A stretch of DNA of 39,351 nt from Synechococcus sp. UW140 (lineage in GTDB: Bacteria; Cyanobacteriota; Cyanobacteriia; PCC-6307; Cyanobiaceae): assembly GCA_945860085.1 (NCBI GenBank), contig CAMAPJ010000017.1:1-39351 (forward strand), given 5' to 3'. The notes beneath the pieces were generated by a model, which was not told the DNA's origin, ran no database searches, and worked only from the letters and a program-made list of their open reading frames with translations. Of this stretch, positions 1-8,883 are shown one piece after another (position 1 is the first letter of the stretch; each line of letters opens with the position of its first letter). Both the position numbers and the translations under genes were made by a program.

Positions 1-240
1 GGCCTGGCCCAGGCCGTCCAGGACGAGGTGTTGGCCGTGTCCCCCGGCAGCCCCGATCGCGGCGCCCGCACGGCCCGTTTTTACGTGATCCGCCGCACGG
101 TGCTGCCCTCGGCCCTGGTGGAGCTGGGCTTTGTCACCGGCCAACTCGATTCGCCCCGCTTAGCCGATGCCGCCCATCGCCGGCGCCTGGCCCTGGCGAT
201 CAGCCGGGGCCTGCTCAACGTGTTGAGGCAGAGCCCATGA
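1..240 (+). CDS. N-acetylmuramoyl-L-alanine amidase, C-terminal end (partial)
   Basis: The reading frame is already open at base 1, so only the last 79 residues of the gene are present. They match the end of the Amidase_3 (zinc-dependent N-acetylmuramoyl-L-alanine amidase) fold: an R-A-x-F-x-V-I-R stretch, then a proline and VELGFVTG, in which the glutamate corresponds to the conserved catalytic residue near the C-terminus of the family. The enzyme cleaves the amide between MurNAc and the stem peptide in the periplasm, for septum splitting and wall turnover. The stop codon overlaps the murI start by four bases (ATGA), so the two wall genes are probably translated together. The N-terminal half, signal peptide and any AMIN domain lie outside the window, so the exact subtype (AmiC or other) cannot be decided. 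Confidence 0.85.
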   Translation, partial: GLAQAVQDEVLAVSPGSPDRGARTARFYVIRRTVLPSALVELGFVTGQLDSPRLADAAHRRRLALAISRGLLNVLRQSP

Positions 241-1016
241 GCAGCCTGCTCGGCCTGTTTGACAGCGGCGTCGGCGGCCTGACGGTGTTGCGCCAGGTGT
301 TGGCACGGCGCCCCGGCCAGCGCTGCCTGTATCTGGGCGATACGGCCCGGGTGCCCTACGGCCAGCGCAGCCCCCAGGAGATCCGCACCATCGCCGCCGA
401 GGTGATCCGCTGGCTGCGGCGCCAGGGGGTCGATGGCGTGTTGATGGCCTGCAACACCACCAACGCCCTGGCCTTTGACGTGGCCGAGAGCCTGGCTGGG
501 GTGCCGGTGCTCGGCTTGATCGATAGTGCCGCCAGCCAGCTGCAGGCGGACCGGGTCGGGGTGCTCGCCACCCCAGCCACTGCGGCCAGCGGCGCCTATG
601 GCCACAGCATCCGCGCCGTCCACCCCGGCGCCGAGGTAGTGGAAGTCGGCTGTCCGGCCTTTGTGCCCCTGATCGAAGCCGGCCAGCTCACCGGTCCCGC
701 CCTGCGTCAGGCCGCCCAGACCTACCTGGAGCCCCTGCTGGCGGCCCGGGTCGAGGTGATCGTGCTTGGCTGCACTCATTACCCCTTGCTCCAACCGTTG
801 CTGCAAGAGCTGCTGCCGCCCGAGGTAGTGCTGGTCGATCCGGCCGTGGCCGCTGCCGCCCGCCTGGATGGCGTGCTGGCGCCCTGCCTGGATCAGCCCG
901 CCCAGCGGCTCGAGCGCTGCCGCTTCAAGGTGACTGGACCGGCGGAATCCTTTTCCCTGGCGGCCACCTCCTGGTTGGGCGAGCGGCCCGAGGTTGAGCA
1001 GGTAACCCTGCACTAG
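237..1016 (+). CDS. murI: glutamate racemase
   Basis: Cytoplasmic, cofactor-independent racemase that converts L- to D-glutamate for the peptidoglycan stem peptide. At 259 residues it has the usual family length. The signatures are all present in order: FDSGVGGLTV with Asp9 at the N-terminus, LGDTARVPYG (34-42), the first catalytic cysteine in ACNTTNA (Cys72), and the second in LGCTHYPLL (Cys179). The start is the ATG in the ATGA overlap with the upstream amidase gene, which fits translational coupling in a wall-synthesis operon. The stop is followed after 40 bases by sds on the same strand, so the three genes may be co-transcribed. Nothing is missing or unusual. Confidence 0.97.
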   Translation: MSSLLGLFDSGVGGLTVLRQVLARRPGQRCLYLGDTARVPYGQRSPQEIRTIAAEVIRWLRRQGVDGVLMACNTTNALAFDVAESLAGVPVLGLIDSAASQLQADRVGVLATPATAASGAYGHSIRAVHPGAEVVEVGCPAFVPLIEAGQLTGPALRQAAQTYLEPLLAARVEVIVLGCTHYPLLQPLLQELLPPEVVLVDPAVAAAARLDGVLAPCLDQPAQRLERCRFKVTGPAESFSLAATSWLGERPEVEQVTLH

Positions 1017-1056
1017 CTCGGGCGGGCCTTCTAGGATTGGGTCACCGCAGGGGGTC

Positions 1057-2028
1057 ATGGCAACGGTCGCAGAGCTTCTCCAGCCGGTGGAGCTGGATCT
1101 TGAAACCCTCCTCAGCGACCTGCGCCACCTGATTGGCGCTGGTCATCCGATCCTGCAGGCGGCCGCCGAACACCTGTTCAGCGCCGGGGGTAAGCGCCTG
1201 CGCCCCGGCATCGTGTTGTTGATCTCCAGGGCCCTGTCCGCCGATGGCGAGCTGGGTGCGCGCCATCGGCGCCTAGCCGAGATCACCGAGATGATCCACA
1301 CGGCCTCCCTCGTCCATGACGACGTAGTCGATGAGGCGGCCACCCGCCGCGGCGTGGCCACCGTGCACAGCCGCTTTAACCATCGCGTGGCGGTGCTAGC
1401 CGGGGATTTCCTGTTTGCCCAGGCCAGCTGGCACCTGGCCAACCTCGACGATCTTGAGGTGGTGAAGTTGCTGTCGCGCGTGATCATGGATCTGGCCGAT
1501 GGCGAAATCCGCCAGGGCCTATTCCGCTACGACACCGGTCAAACCTTCGCCACTTATCTGGAAAAGAGTTACTGCAAAACCGCCTCCCTGATCGCTAACA
1601 GCTGCCGGGCGGCTGGCGTGCTCAGTGGCTTGCCGGTGGAGCGATTGGACGATCTATATCGCTTCGGGCGCCAGCTGGGCCTGGCCTTCCAGGTGGTCGA
1701 TGACATCCTCGATTTCACCGGTAGCGACCAACAGCTCGGCAAACCCGCCGCCAGTGACCTGGCCTCCGGCTATCTCACGGCCCCGGCCCTCTACGCCATG
1801 GAAGAACATCCGGCCTTGGCCGGCTTGATCGAGCGGGAGTTCTGCGAAAGCGGCGACCTGGAGCAGGCCCTAGAGCTGGTGCGCGGCAGCGAGGCGATCG
1901 GCCGATCCCGTGTCCTTGCCCAGGAGTTCGCCCGCGATGCGGCCGATGCCCTCAGCTGGCTGCCTGCCTCTGAGTGCCGCGGCGCCCTGCTGCAACTGCC
2001 GGAGTTTGTCTTGAGTCGGCTCTATTGA
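1057..2028 (+). CDS. sds: all-trans polyprenyl (solanesyl) diphosphate synthase
   Basis: Long-chain trans-prenyltransferase of 323 residues that adds isopentenyl diphosphate units to an allylic primer. In cyanobacteria this enzyme supplies the C45 side chain of plastoquinone. Visible motifs are GGKRLRP (44-50), the first aspartate-rich motif DDVVD (88-92) followed by TRRG, the GEIRQG region near 149-154, and the second aspartate-rich motif DDILD (215-219) followed by GKPAASDLASGYLTAPAL. The last stretch is typical of cyanobacterial and plastid solanesyl synthases. The ATG is preceded by a G-rich ribosome-binding sequence (caggggg). Chain length is inferred from family resemblance, not proven by sequence. 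A strong hairpin directly follows the stop codon. Confidence 0.93.
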   Translation: MATVAELLQPVELDLETLLSDLRHLIGAGHPILQAAAEHLFSAGGKRLRPGIVLLISRALSADGELGARHRRLAEITEMIHTASLVHDDVVDEAATRRGVATVHSRFNHRVAVLAGDFLFAQASWHLANLDDLEVVKLLSRVIMDLADGEIRQGLFRYDTGQTFATYLEKSYCKTASLIANSCRAAGVLSGLPVERLDDLYRFGRQLGLAFQVVDDILDFTGSDQQLGKPAASDLASGYLTAPALYAMEEHPALAGLIEREFCESGDLEQALELVRGSEAIGRSRVLAQEFARDAADALSWLPASECRGALLQLPEFVLSRLY

Positions 2029-2054
2029 GACCAGGGCCTTAACCCCCTGGTCTT
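2029..2054. terminator. hairpin terminator between sds and the HAD gene
   Basis: Starting on the base after the sds stop codon, GACCAGGG (2029-2036) pairs perfectly with CCCTGGTC (2045-2052) around an eight-base loop, then TT. The stem has 8 bp. It lies between two convergent genes and could end transcription from both sides, although the T tract is short. Confidence 0.6.
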
Positions 2055-2081
2055 GATCTAGAGGTGTGATCGCGATCCCTC

Positions 2082-2762
2082 TCAAACGGGCACCTCGGCC
2101 AGGGTGGTAATTATTTCGGCGCTGGCTGGGTAGAGGGCTAGGCGCTGGCCGGCATCCAGTTCTGGCGGAGCCAGCACATAGACGCGGCAACCGGCCGAGG
2201 CGGCGGAGCGGGCGCCGGCTGGGGAATCCTCAAACGCCCAGCAATCCGGGGCCCTGACTCCCAGGCGGTCTGCAGCCAGCAAATAAACATCCGGGGCCGG
2301 CTTGCCGGCCCCCAGACCAGGGTCATCGCCGAACACCCGCTGCTCAATCGGGCTCAGCCAGGGGTGACGGGCCGTTTTAAGGGCGACCGCTTCGCGGGAG
2401 CTGCTGGTGGCCAGGGCCATCGGAATGCCCCGCTGGCTGCAACGGGACACCAGGGCTTCAGCTCCGGGCATCGGTTTGGCCCAGACCAGCAGGGCCTCAG
2501 CCAGGGGTTGGCGTACCGCCAGCAGCTCGGCGTCCGTGGGCGGACTAGCGCTGGTTTCAGCAATCCAGCCCAACACCTGGCGCACGCAGTCCTGGCGGCG
2601 CTGTCCCCGCAGGGAGAGCAATTCGGCCTGCGCCAGGGGGCGGCCAAAGTGGCTAGCCGCCTCTTGCCAAGCCCGGGCATGGAGAGGCTCGGTATCGAGC
2701 AGCAGACCATCGAGGTCGAACAGGCAGGCGGCGGGCCGGGTCATGGACCCATCTTCAATCAC
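2082..2762 (-). CDS. HAD-superfamily phosphatase (phosphoglucomutase-like subfamily)
   Basis: Haloacid dehalogenase-like hydrolase with a C1-type cap. The nucleophile motif is FDLDGLLLDTEP (Asp16 and Asp18 from the GTG start), followed by the helical cap, motif II in ALATSSS, the motif III lysine in GAGKPAPDVY and motif IV in FEDSPAGARSA. This matches the beta-phosphoglucomutase / sugar-phosphate phosphatase branch, whose members act on small phosphorylated metabolites in the cytoplasm; the substrate cannot be read from sequence. The start is uncertain: GTG at 2762 has AGGA a few bases upstream, and an ATG at 2744 would give 220 residues with all motifs kept. The gene converges on sds across a shared hairpin. 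Confidence 0.88.
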   Translation of the reverse strand: MIEDGSMTRPAACLFDLDGLLLDTEPLHARAWQEAASHFGRPLAQAELLSLRGQRRQDCVRQVLGWIAETSASPPTDAELLAVRQPLAEALLVWAKPMPGAEALVSRCSQRGIPMALATSSSREAVALKTARHPWLSPIEQRVFGDDPGLGAGKPAPDVYLLAADRLGVRAPDCWAFEDSPAGARSAASAGCRVYVLAPPELDAGQRLALYPASAEIITTLAEVPV

Positions 2763-2818
2763 CGCTTTCCTGGCCCCCGGCCTGGTGGGCGTCGCGCCCA
2801 GCGGTTGGGCCCCTGCCC

Positions 2819-2854
2819 AGGGGCCTGTCCAGGGGCCTGTCCAGGGGCCTGTCC
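2819..2854. repeat. three tandem 12-bp repeats, GC-rich
   Basis: Three perfect copies of AGGGGCCTGTCC lie head to tail, followed by a diverged fourth beginning TGGGGCCTGG. They fall in the 166-bp gap between two divergent genes (HAD and the EF-hand/Erv protein). CCAGG and CCTGG arms within the array can pair, so a transcript could fold here. Confidence 0.8.
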
Positions 2855-2928
2855 TGGGGCCTGGAGAAGGACCCGCCCTGGGAAAACGCCTCGAACGCGA
2901 TTATCGTCCTGGCTGATGGCGCCCAATA

Positions 2929-5298
2929 ATGACTGAAATTTCCCAGGTTCAAGCTCTCGAAACGATTGCCGATCGCTGGCAAGTTCTCTCGGGCGAGCGG
3001 CCCCGGGTTTCCCCTTCGATGCTCCTGAGCGAAGCCTGCGCGGAGGTTGGCGTTCAGGCCAATGGCCGCGAAGTCGAGGCGGTCTGCATGGCCTACCGAA
3101 TCCGGAGCGATGCAAGCAGGGCCCAACGCCTGCTGCTGCTCACCGTGTTGCTGGGGGATCAGCGCTTGCGCCTGGAAGCTGCCTTCCGCCTGCTCAGTCC
3201 CAACCAAGGGGGCACGGTAGATCCAGCCCAGGTGCAGAGACTGGTGCAATTGTTTGACCTACCAGAGGCGGAAGCCAAGGAGCTGGTGGTGGAACTGAAC
3301 CGGGATGGGTCTGGCGAAATCACCCTGGGCGATGTGCTCGCCTTCTTGCCCCCAGACTTTTCAGCCCATCCGAAGGCGTATCACGCGGCCCATCTGGGCG
3401 GGCGACCCGAGGCCCATGGCGCAGCGATCGCGCCTGTTTCTGGGATCCCTGTCTCTGGGGCCCCCGGCGCAACGGTCCCCTCTGCCGCAACGGGCGCAGC
3501 GGCTTTGGCGGAGCAGCCTGCTTTCAAGATGCCCCAGGCCACCAGCAAGGGAGGCACCTCCCCTCTGCAGATGCGGATCGGCCTGTTCCGCCTGCTGCAG
3601 GGCGCGGCTTACCGCAGTTTCCGCGAGAACTATTCGGCTAATTCCGAAACCCATCTGCGCGCCTACGACCTCCCTTATACGATCCCTAACTTTGCCGGCT
3701 TTGTGAATGCGGCGCTGGATCTTTATCAATCCCTAGGGATAGTTGAAGTGGGGGCAGAAGAACCGTTTGAGGATCTGCGCAGCTCCGTGAATGGCATGTT
3801 GGCCCAACTGGAAGACCGTATGCTCAACTGGGCCACACTCGAGCCCACGGCCGAGATGGCGGCGGCCGAGCAGGTGATCCAGGCGGAGCTCGATGGGCTA
3901 GATCACCACCACCAGGTGTTTGCCGCCGCCATGGAACTGGTGCTCAGTGGAGCCCTCCAGGGCCACTTGGTCACAGAGATCGGCCTGGAGGATCTGCAAC
4001 TGCACGAACTCAATCGCCTGCGTCACCAGGAGGATTTCCGCGAGCTCTCCGCCCATCGCCATCCGGTCGCCCCGGCTGACCAGGCCGATGCAACCTCGGC
4101 CACGCCCTTCTTGGAGCGCTGGCATCGCGTCATCGTCGACGATTCCGACACCCGCTATGCCGGCGCGATCCTGCCGACCCGTTATTGGTATGAGGATTTC
4201 ATGCCGAAGTTGCTCAAGGCTGCCTCGGTCTTGACACGATCCGACCTAGACGCGATCGAGACTGAAACCGAAGCCGATCTCGATGCCTGGTTTGAACGTC
4301 GTAACCAGGCCGGCGACTTCGATACCTTCGCCACGGCTCTTAAGGCCCACTTCCTGGTCTGCTCGTTGCCTGTGAAACAGGAGCTTAAGCAGGCCTGGGA
4401 ATTGAGCTATCACTATATTAATGGTGTCCAAAAAAGGCGGGAGCGGGAGGAGTTTGGGCGCGAGAGTGGCTACCTCTCCGAATATGTCACCTTCATTGAT
4501 GTCTTCCTGGGTCGCGATGATGTTGAGCGATCGGAGATGAGGCTGAGTTTCCCCTATTATATTGGCCCCGCTACCTGGCGGTTCATGCATACCAGCGCCG
4601 AGTTGATTCATGCCCTGCCCCGAGGGGAGCGTCAAGACGAAGCTTTGGCTTGTTTCAAGCGCTTCTTCCCGGCCCTGGCCACCATGTATCCCTGCCCCTA
4701 TTGCCGCTTCCACTTGAATCGCTACGTGGTCAAAAACCGGGAAGTGAACATGTATCCGATCGAATACCTTCTCCTGGGCCAGCAAACTCCCACCGAACAC
4801 ATTGAGGTGACGATCGATTCCAAGCTGGCCTCGATCACCGATAGCAATGGGCTGCGCCTGTTCCTCTGGAAACTGCACAACACGGTGTCTTCCTCAATCG
4901 CCCGCAGCGAACCCTGGTTCCACCAGGAAAGCGATGCTCACTACACCACCCGCTACTGGCCCAGCCTGGATTCAGAGCTGGCCCGGGCCCGGGCCCTTGA
5001 GGAGCCGAGCCTGCCCCTGGAGCGGATCGAGCGCATCTATTCGGTGATCAAGCAGGCCAGCCACCTTTCGATCCTGCGCGATGAGCTGCAGCAGGCCTTG
5101 CGCCGCGGCGACAAGGTAGAGCTGCAGCGGGTATGGGAACGGGCGGAGTCGTCGGTGGACAGCGTTGAGCAGGCCCTGTTGGCCTCCCATTTCCTCTCGG
5201 CCACCTACCACTACGACCCCGCCCTGGAACTGGAGCCGCCCCACTTCAGCCCCGAGGAGGAGGGCTTGGCCCGCAGCGGCTACTACGTGGAGGCCTAA
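2929..5298 (+). CDS. EF-hand protein with Erv/ALR-like sulfhydryl oxidase domain
   Basis: Large soluble-looking protein of 789 residues, start ATG. Residues about 80-140 form an EF-hand pair: a degenerate first loop (about 90-101) and a better second loop at 124-135 (NRDGSGEITLGD), with Asn at position 1 and Asp at position 12. After a low-complexity linker (150-200) comes a long helical region I do not recognise (about 205-510). Residues 545-680 resemble the Erv1/ALR FAD-dependent sulfhydryl oxidase core: GPATWRFMH (Trp550, His554), a CxxC pair in YPCPYC (Cys589, Cys592) and LHNTV (His650, Asn651) followed by a tryptophan. In Erv enzymes these elements bind FAD and hold the active-site disulfide. 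No signal peptide is seen, so the compartment is unclear. The oxidase assignment is from motif order and spacing only, and the FAD-binding end is shortened. Confidence 0.75.
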   Translation: MTEISQVQALETIADRWQVLSGERPRVSPSMLLSEACAEVGVQANGREVEAVCMAYRIRSDASRAQRLLLLTVLLGDQRLRLEAAFRLLSPNQGGTVDPAQVQRLVQLFDLPEAEAKELVVELNRDGSGEITLGDVLAFLPPDFSAHPKAYHAAHLGGRPEAHGAAIAPVSGIPVSGAPGATVPSAATGAAALAEQPAFKMPQATSKGGTSPLQMRIGLFRLLQGAAYRSFRENYSANSETHLRAYDLPYTIPNFAGFVNAALDLYQSLGIVEVGAEEPFEDLRSSVNGMLAQLEDRMLNWATLEPTAEMAAAEQVIQAELDGLDHHHQVFAAAMELVLSGALQGHLVTEIGLEDLQLHELNRLRHQEDFRELSAHRHPVAPADQADATSATPFLERWHRVIVDDSDTRYAGAILPTRYWYEDFMPKLLKAASVLTRSDLDAIETETEADLDAWFERRNQAGDFDTFATALKAHFLVCSLPVKQELKQAWELSYHYINGVQKRREREEFGRESGYLSEYVTFIDVFLGRDDVERSEMRLSFPYYIGPATWRFMHTSAELIHALPRGERQDEALACFKRFFPALATMYPCPYCRFHLNRYVVKNREVNMYPIEYLLLGQQTPTEHIEVTIDSKLASITDSNGLRLFLWKLHNTVSSSIARSEPWFHQESDAHYTTRYWPSLDSELARARALEEPSLPLERIERIYSVIKQASHLSILRDELQQALRRGDKVELQRVWERAESSVDSVEQALLASHFLSATYHYDPALELEPPHFSPEEEGLARSGYYVEA

Positions 5299-5349
5299 GG
5301 GACAGGCTCCAGGCCCCGGGCAGGCGCCGAAGGCCCCCCCCCGGATCCC

Positions 5350-5380
5350 CGGATGAGGGCTGGGCCGGATGAGGGTTGGG
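5350..5380. repeat. direct repeat upstream of acs
   Basis: Two 15-base copies, CGGATGAGGGCTGGG (5350-5364) and CGGATGAGGGTTGGG (5366-5380), differ at one base. They lie in the 271-bp gap between the EF-hand/Erv gene and acs. No promoter was recognised with confidence in that gap. Confidence 0.55.
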
Positions 5381-5569
5381 GCCTGGGAGCGAGCAGGTTG
5401 GTACGCCTCGGCTTAAGGGGCTGGCGGCTTGGCCTGTCCCGCCCCGATCCCGTTCCGTTTGCTAGGTGCCCAGAGACGGGCGCCTGTCTCACGGGGCGTT
5501 ACAGCCTGCGCCGCAGGTCTACCGCCTCGCTTGAATGGCAGCACTGAAGGGGCCCTGTGCCTGCCGTGC

Positions 5570-7567
5570 ATGCCTGACGTCACCAATGAGTCCGTCACGA
5601 TTGAGTCCGTCACGATTGAGTCGGTCCTGCAGGAGCAGCGGCTGTTCCAACCGCCGGCTGCCCTGGCGGCCACGGCCCGCATCGGCTCGATGGCCGCCTA
5701 CCAGGCCTTGGTGGATCAGGCTGAGGCCGATCCCGATCGCTTTTGGGGCGACCTGGCTCGCCAGCACCTCCACTGGTTTGAACCGTTCGAGACGGTGCTC
5801 GATTGGAGCAATCCCCCGTTCGCCCGCTGGTTTGAGGGCGGCCGCACCAACCTCTCCTACAACTGTCTCGATCGCCATCTGTCCGGCGCCACGGCCGAGA
5901 AAACGGCCCTGATCTGGGAGGGCGAACCCGGCGATACACGCCGCTTTAGCTACCGCCAGCTCCACGCCGAGGTCTGCAAGGCGGCCAATGCCCTCAAGGG
6001 CCTGGGCATCGGTAAGGGCGACCTAGTGGCCCTATACCTGCCGATGGTGCCGGAGGCGGCCATCGCCATGCTGGCCTGTGCCCGCATCGGTGCCCCCCAC
6101 TCGGTGGTGTTTGGCGGTTTCTCCGCTGACGCCCTGCGCGATCGTCTGATTGATGGCCAGGTCAAGCTAGTGATTACGGCCGACGGTGGCTTCCGCAAGG
6201 ACAAGGCCGTGGCGCTTAAGCCCGCCGTGGATGAGGCCCTCGCCGGCGGCGCCTGCCCCAGCGTCGAGCATGTGTTGGTGGTGCAGCGCACCAACCAGGG
6301 GGCCGTGATCGAACCGGGCCGGGACCACTGGTGGCATCAGCTGGTGGAGCCCCAAAGCAGCGACTGCCCGGCCGAGCCGATGGCCAGCGAAGACCGCCTG
6401 TTTGTGCTTTATACCTCCGGCTCCACCGGCAAACCCAAGGGGGTGGTGCATACCACCGCCGGCTACAACCTCTGGGCCCACATCACCTTCCAATGGATCT
6501 TCGACCTGCGTGACGATGACATCCACTGGTGCACCGCCGATGTGGGCTGGATTACCGGTCACAGCTACATCGTTTACGGCCCCCTTTCCAATGGCGCCAC
6601 CACCTTGATGTATGAGGGCGCGCCCAGGCCCTCCAAGCCAGGAGCCTTCTGGGAGGTGATCGAGAAACACAAAGTGACGACCTTCTATACCGCCCCCACA
6701 GCGATTCGGGCCTTCATGAAAGGGGGACGTACCGTTCCAGATCAATACAAGATGGACTCGATCCGCATCCTCGGCACCGTTGGCGAACCGATCAATCCGG
6801 AAGCCTGGATGTGGTATCGCGATGTGATTGGCGGCGGCCGCTGCCCGGTGATTGACACCTGGTGGCAGACCGAAACCGGCGGCGTGATGATTAGCCCCCT
6901 GCCTGGCGCCACCGCGACTAAGCCGGGATCAGCCACCTTGCCCCTGCCGGGCATTGCCGCCGATGTGGTCGATCACGAGGGTCGCTCCCAGGGGCCTAAT
7001 CAGGGCGGCTACCTGGCCGTGCGGCGTCCCTGGCCGGGGATGATGCGCACCGTCCACGGTGATCCCGAGCGCTTCCGCAAAAGTTATTGGGAGGAGATTC
7101 GTCCTGCCGATGGCAGCTGGCTCTATTTCGCTGGCGATGGCGCCCGCCGCGACGCCGATGGCTATTTCTGGGTGATGGGCCGCGTCGATGACGTCATCAA
7201 TGTGTCGGGCCACCGGCTCGGCACGATGGAAATCGAATCGGCCCTGGTCAGCCACAGCGTCGTGGCCGAGGCGGCCGTGGTCGGGCGGCCCGATGCGCTC
7301 AAGGGGGAGGCGATTGTGGCGTTTGTCACCCTGGAGGCCGGCCGGGTCGGTGACGAGGCCCTGGTGAGCGAACTGCGTAACCATGTGGGCAAGGAGATTG
7401 GCCCGATTGCCCGCCCTGATGCAATCATCTTCAGCGATTCCCTCCCCAAGACCCGCAGCGGCAAGATCATGCGTCGCATCCTGCGCTCCCTGGCGGCGGG
7501 TGAGGAGATCAGCGGTGACACCAGCACCCTGGAGGATCGCTCCGTTTTGGACGCTCTGCGGGTCTGA
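5570..7567 (+). CDS. acs: acetyl-CoA synthetase (AMP-forming)
   Basis: Cytoplasmic enzyme that activates acetate with ATP and CoA to acetyl-CoA through acetyl-AMP; 665 residues from the chosen ATG, close to the family norm of about 650. Motifs are [14 protein letters not shown] (281-294, phosphate-binding loop), [10 protein letters not shown] (adenine/acetate pocket), [20 protein letters not shown], and [11 protein letters not shown] with the adenylation lysine at 632, the residue usually controlled by acetylation. The frame stays open for 47 codons upstream, but those codons show no family similarity, so MPDV at 5570 is preferred; no clear ribosome-binding site is seen. The N-terminal 20 residues contain a repeated ESVTI. 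acs ends 11 bp from a convergent gene. Confidence 0.95.
   Translation: MPDVTNESVTIESVTIESVLQEQRLFQPPAALAATARIGSMAAYQALVDQAEADPDRFWGDLARQHLHWFEPFETVLDWSNPPFARWFEGGRTNLSYNCLDRHLSGATAEKTALIWEGEPGDTRRFSYRQLHAEVCKAANALKGLGIGKGDLVALYLPMVPEAAIAMLACARIGAPHSVVFGGFSADALRDRLIDGQVKLVITADGGFRKDKAVALKPAVDEALAGGACPSVEHVLVVQRTNQGAVIEPGRDHWWHQLVEPQSSDCPAEPMASEDRLFVLYTSGSTGKPKGVVHTTAGYNLWAHITFQWIFDLRDDDIHWCTADVGWITGHSYIVYGPLSNGATTLMYEGAPRPSKPGAFWEVIEKHKVTTFYTAPTAIRAFMKGGRTVPDQYKMDSIRILGTVGEPINPEAWMWYRDVIGGGRCPVIDTWWQTETGGVMISPLPGATATKPGSATLPLPGIAADVVDHEGRSQGPNQGGYLAVRRPWPGMMRTVHGDPERFRKSYWEEIRPADGSWLYFAGDGARRDADGYFWVMGRVDDVINVSGHRLGTMEIESALVSHSVVAEAAVVGRPDALKGEAIVAFVTLEAGRVGDEALVSELRNHVGKEIGPIARPDAIIFSDSLPKTRSGKIMRRILRSLAAGEEISGDTSTLEDRSVLDALRV
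5588..5626. repeat. 15-bp tandem repeat inside acs
   Basis: GAGTCCGTCACGATT occurs twice head to tail (5588-5602, 5603-5617) and is followed by a partial third copy GAGTCGGTC. The period is a multiple of three and encodes [13 protein letters not shown] at the extreme N-terminus of Acs, ahead of the catalytic fold, so copy-number change would keep the frame. Confidence 0.85.
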
Positions 7568-7578
7568 GCTCCAGGGCC

Positions 7579-8319
7579 CTAGGGCCGCTCTGGCCAGCCG
7601 CTGATTCGGTCGGCCAGCTGCTCGATTTCCTGGACGCGCTTGGGATCGTCAGCCCAGGCCCCGAGTACGTTTTGGCGCAGGCCGGCGCTGGCGGGGGTGA
7701 GGTGGTCGCCAGGAAGTTCGACCAGCTGGCTTTGATCGCCGGCGCGTTCCTGCAGGGCGGCCAGCAGCCTGGGGCTTTGGTCCAGGCCATCGGAGCGAAA
7801 CTGGATCAGCAGGTTCTGCGCTTGGCGATAGCTGGAGGCCACCAGGCGCAGGGTTTCGCTGGGCGATGGGCTGAATTCACTGGTGAAGCCGAAGCGGGGC
7901 GCGATCTCCGCCAGCAGCGGAATCGAGCGGTCGGCGGAAAAATTATTGAAACTCAAGGCCACTAGGGCGCCGCTGCCGCGGCCATTGTCCGGCGCCAGCA
8001 GGTGCAATTTGCAGCCCAAACTGTGGCCCAGCCGCAACGGTTTCCAGCCTTGGCCGGGCGGCTGGGGTCCGAGGGGTGCGGTTTCACGGGCCCGTCGAAA
8101 CGCTTTCCAGGCGCCATTGGCCTGGTCCTGGTGGTCGAAGCCCGGCACATAGCTGAAGGCTCGGATTGCCAGGCCCCGGCGGGACAGGGCTTCGAGCAGG
8201 CGCCGATAGCTCAGCTGGGGGGAGGCGGCCAGGTAGCTGCCGCCGATGAATTCGACCAGGCCCCTTGGCTGGGGGGGCGTCAGGCTCCAAAGGCTGCCCT
8301 GCTGCTGCCAACGGCTCAT
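7579..8319 (-). CDS. DUF1350 family alpha/beta-hydrolase-like protein
   Basis: Protein of 246 residues matching the DUF1350 family found in cyanobacteria and plastid-bearing plants, whose function is unknown. It opens with WSLTPPQPRGLVEFIGGSYLAASPQLSYRR in pattern: a short strand, then a glycine-rich turn and a tyrosine-arginine helix start. The central LGHSLGCKLHLL stretch looks like the nucleophile elbow (G-H-S-L-G) of an alpha/beta hydrolase. Later SFNNFSADRSIPLL and FTSEFSPSPSETL segments are also family-like. The start codon overlaps the stop of the upstream peroxiredoxin by four bases (ATGA), so the two genes form a translationally coupled pair. No signal peptide or membrane helix is seen. 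Confidence 0.85.
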   Translation of the reverse strand: MSRWQQQGSLWSLTPPQPRGLVEFIGGSYLAASPQLSYRRLLEALSRRGLAIRAFSYVPGFDHQDQANGAWKAFRRARETAPLGPQPPGQGWKPLRLGHSLGCKLHLLAPDNGRGSGALVALSFNNFSADRSIPLLAEIAPRFGFTSEFSPSPSETLRLVASSYRQAQNLLIQFRSDGLDQSPRLLAALQERAGDQSQLVELPGDHLTPASAGLRQNVLGAWADDPKRVQEIEQLADRISGWPERP

Positions 8320-8780
8320 CGGCCGGTCAGCTGCTTCAGGGCTTTGAGGGCATCGCTGCCATGGGCGGCACCATCGAGCAGGTTGTTAAACACATGGCGA
8401 ATCACGCCGCCGCCATCGATCAGATAGGTGACGCGGCCCGGCACCACCAAGAGGCTGTTGGGCACGCCAAAGGCCTGACGCAACTGGTTGCCGCGATCGA
8501 CAAGCAGGGGGAAGGGCAGGCCGTGGCGCTGGGCAAAGCGCTGGTGGCTGGCCGCGTCATCGCTGCTCACCCCCCAGACCACTGCCCCCAGCTCGGTGAA
8601 GCCGCTGTATTGATCGCGGAAGGCGCAGACTTCCATCGTGCAGCCGGGGGTTTCGTCTTTGGGATAGAAAAACAGCACCAGGGGCTTGCCCTGGAGTTGG
8701 TCGCTGCGGCGTTCGAGGCCGTCCTGGTCGATCAGGGCCACAAGGGGAGCCCTCTCTCCGGTGGTGAGCGCTTTGGCCAA
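8316..8780 (-). CDS. bcp: thiol peroxidase, PrxQ/BCP-type peroxiredoxin
   Basis: Atypical two-cysteine peroxiredoxin of 154 residues that reduces peroxides using thioredoxin. The active-site stretch is FYPKDETPGCTMEVCAFRD in pattern, with the peroxidatic cysteine at 47 and the resolving cysteine five residues on at 52, the arrangement that defines the PrxQ/BCP group. It lacks a signal peptide and is probably cytoplasmic. It is the first gene of a coupled pair with the DUF1350 protein. It is transcribed divergently from the exonuclease gene, with 162 bp between the two starts where a shared promoter region would sit. Plant PrxQ protects photosystems, and a similar role here is plausible but not shown. 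Confidence 0.95.
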   Translation of the reverse strand: MAKALTTGERAPLVALIDQDGLERRSDQLQGKPLVLFFYPKDETPGCTMEVCAFRDQYSGFTELGAVVWGVSSDDAASHQRFAQRHGLPFPLLVDRGNQLRQAFGVPNSLLVVPGRVTYLIDGGGVIRHVFNNLLDGAAHGSDALKALKQLTGR

Positions 8781-8883
8781 GGGGATTGGAATCGGTGTCT
8801 CGAGCTTAAGAAAGCCCTTTGGCTCCCTGGCGCCGGCCTGGTTGAACTGGGATCATGGGAAAGGACCGGCTGCTCCAGGCGGC

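Noticed and set aside
81-1058. 325-codon minus-strand frame
   Set aside because: Antisense to the amidase end and murI, both of which have diagnostic motifs.
7568-7600. Palindromic GGGCCC run after acs as a terminator
   Set aside because: The stem is short and imperfect with no T tract, and only 11 bp separate the convergent genes.
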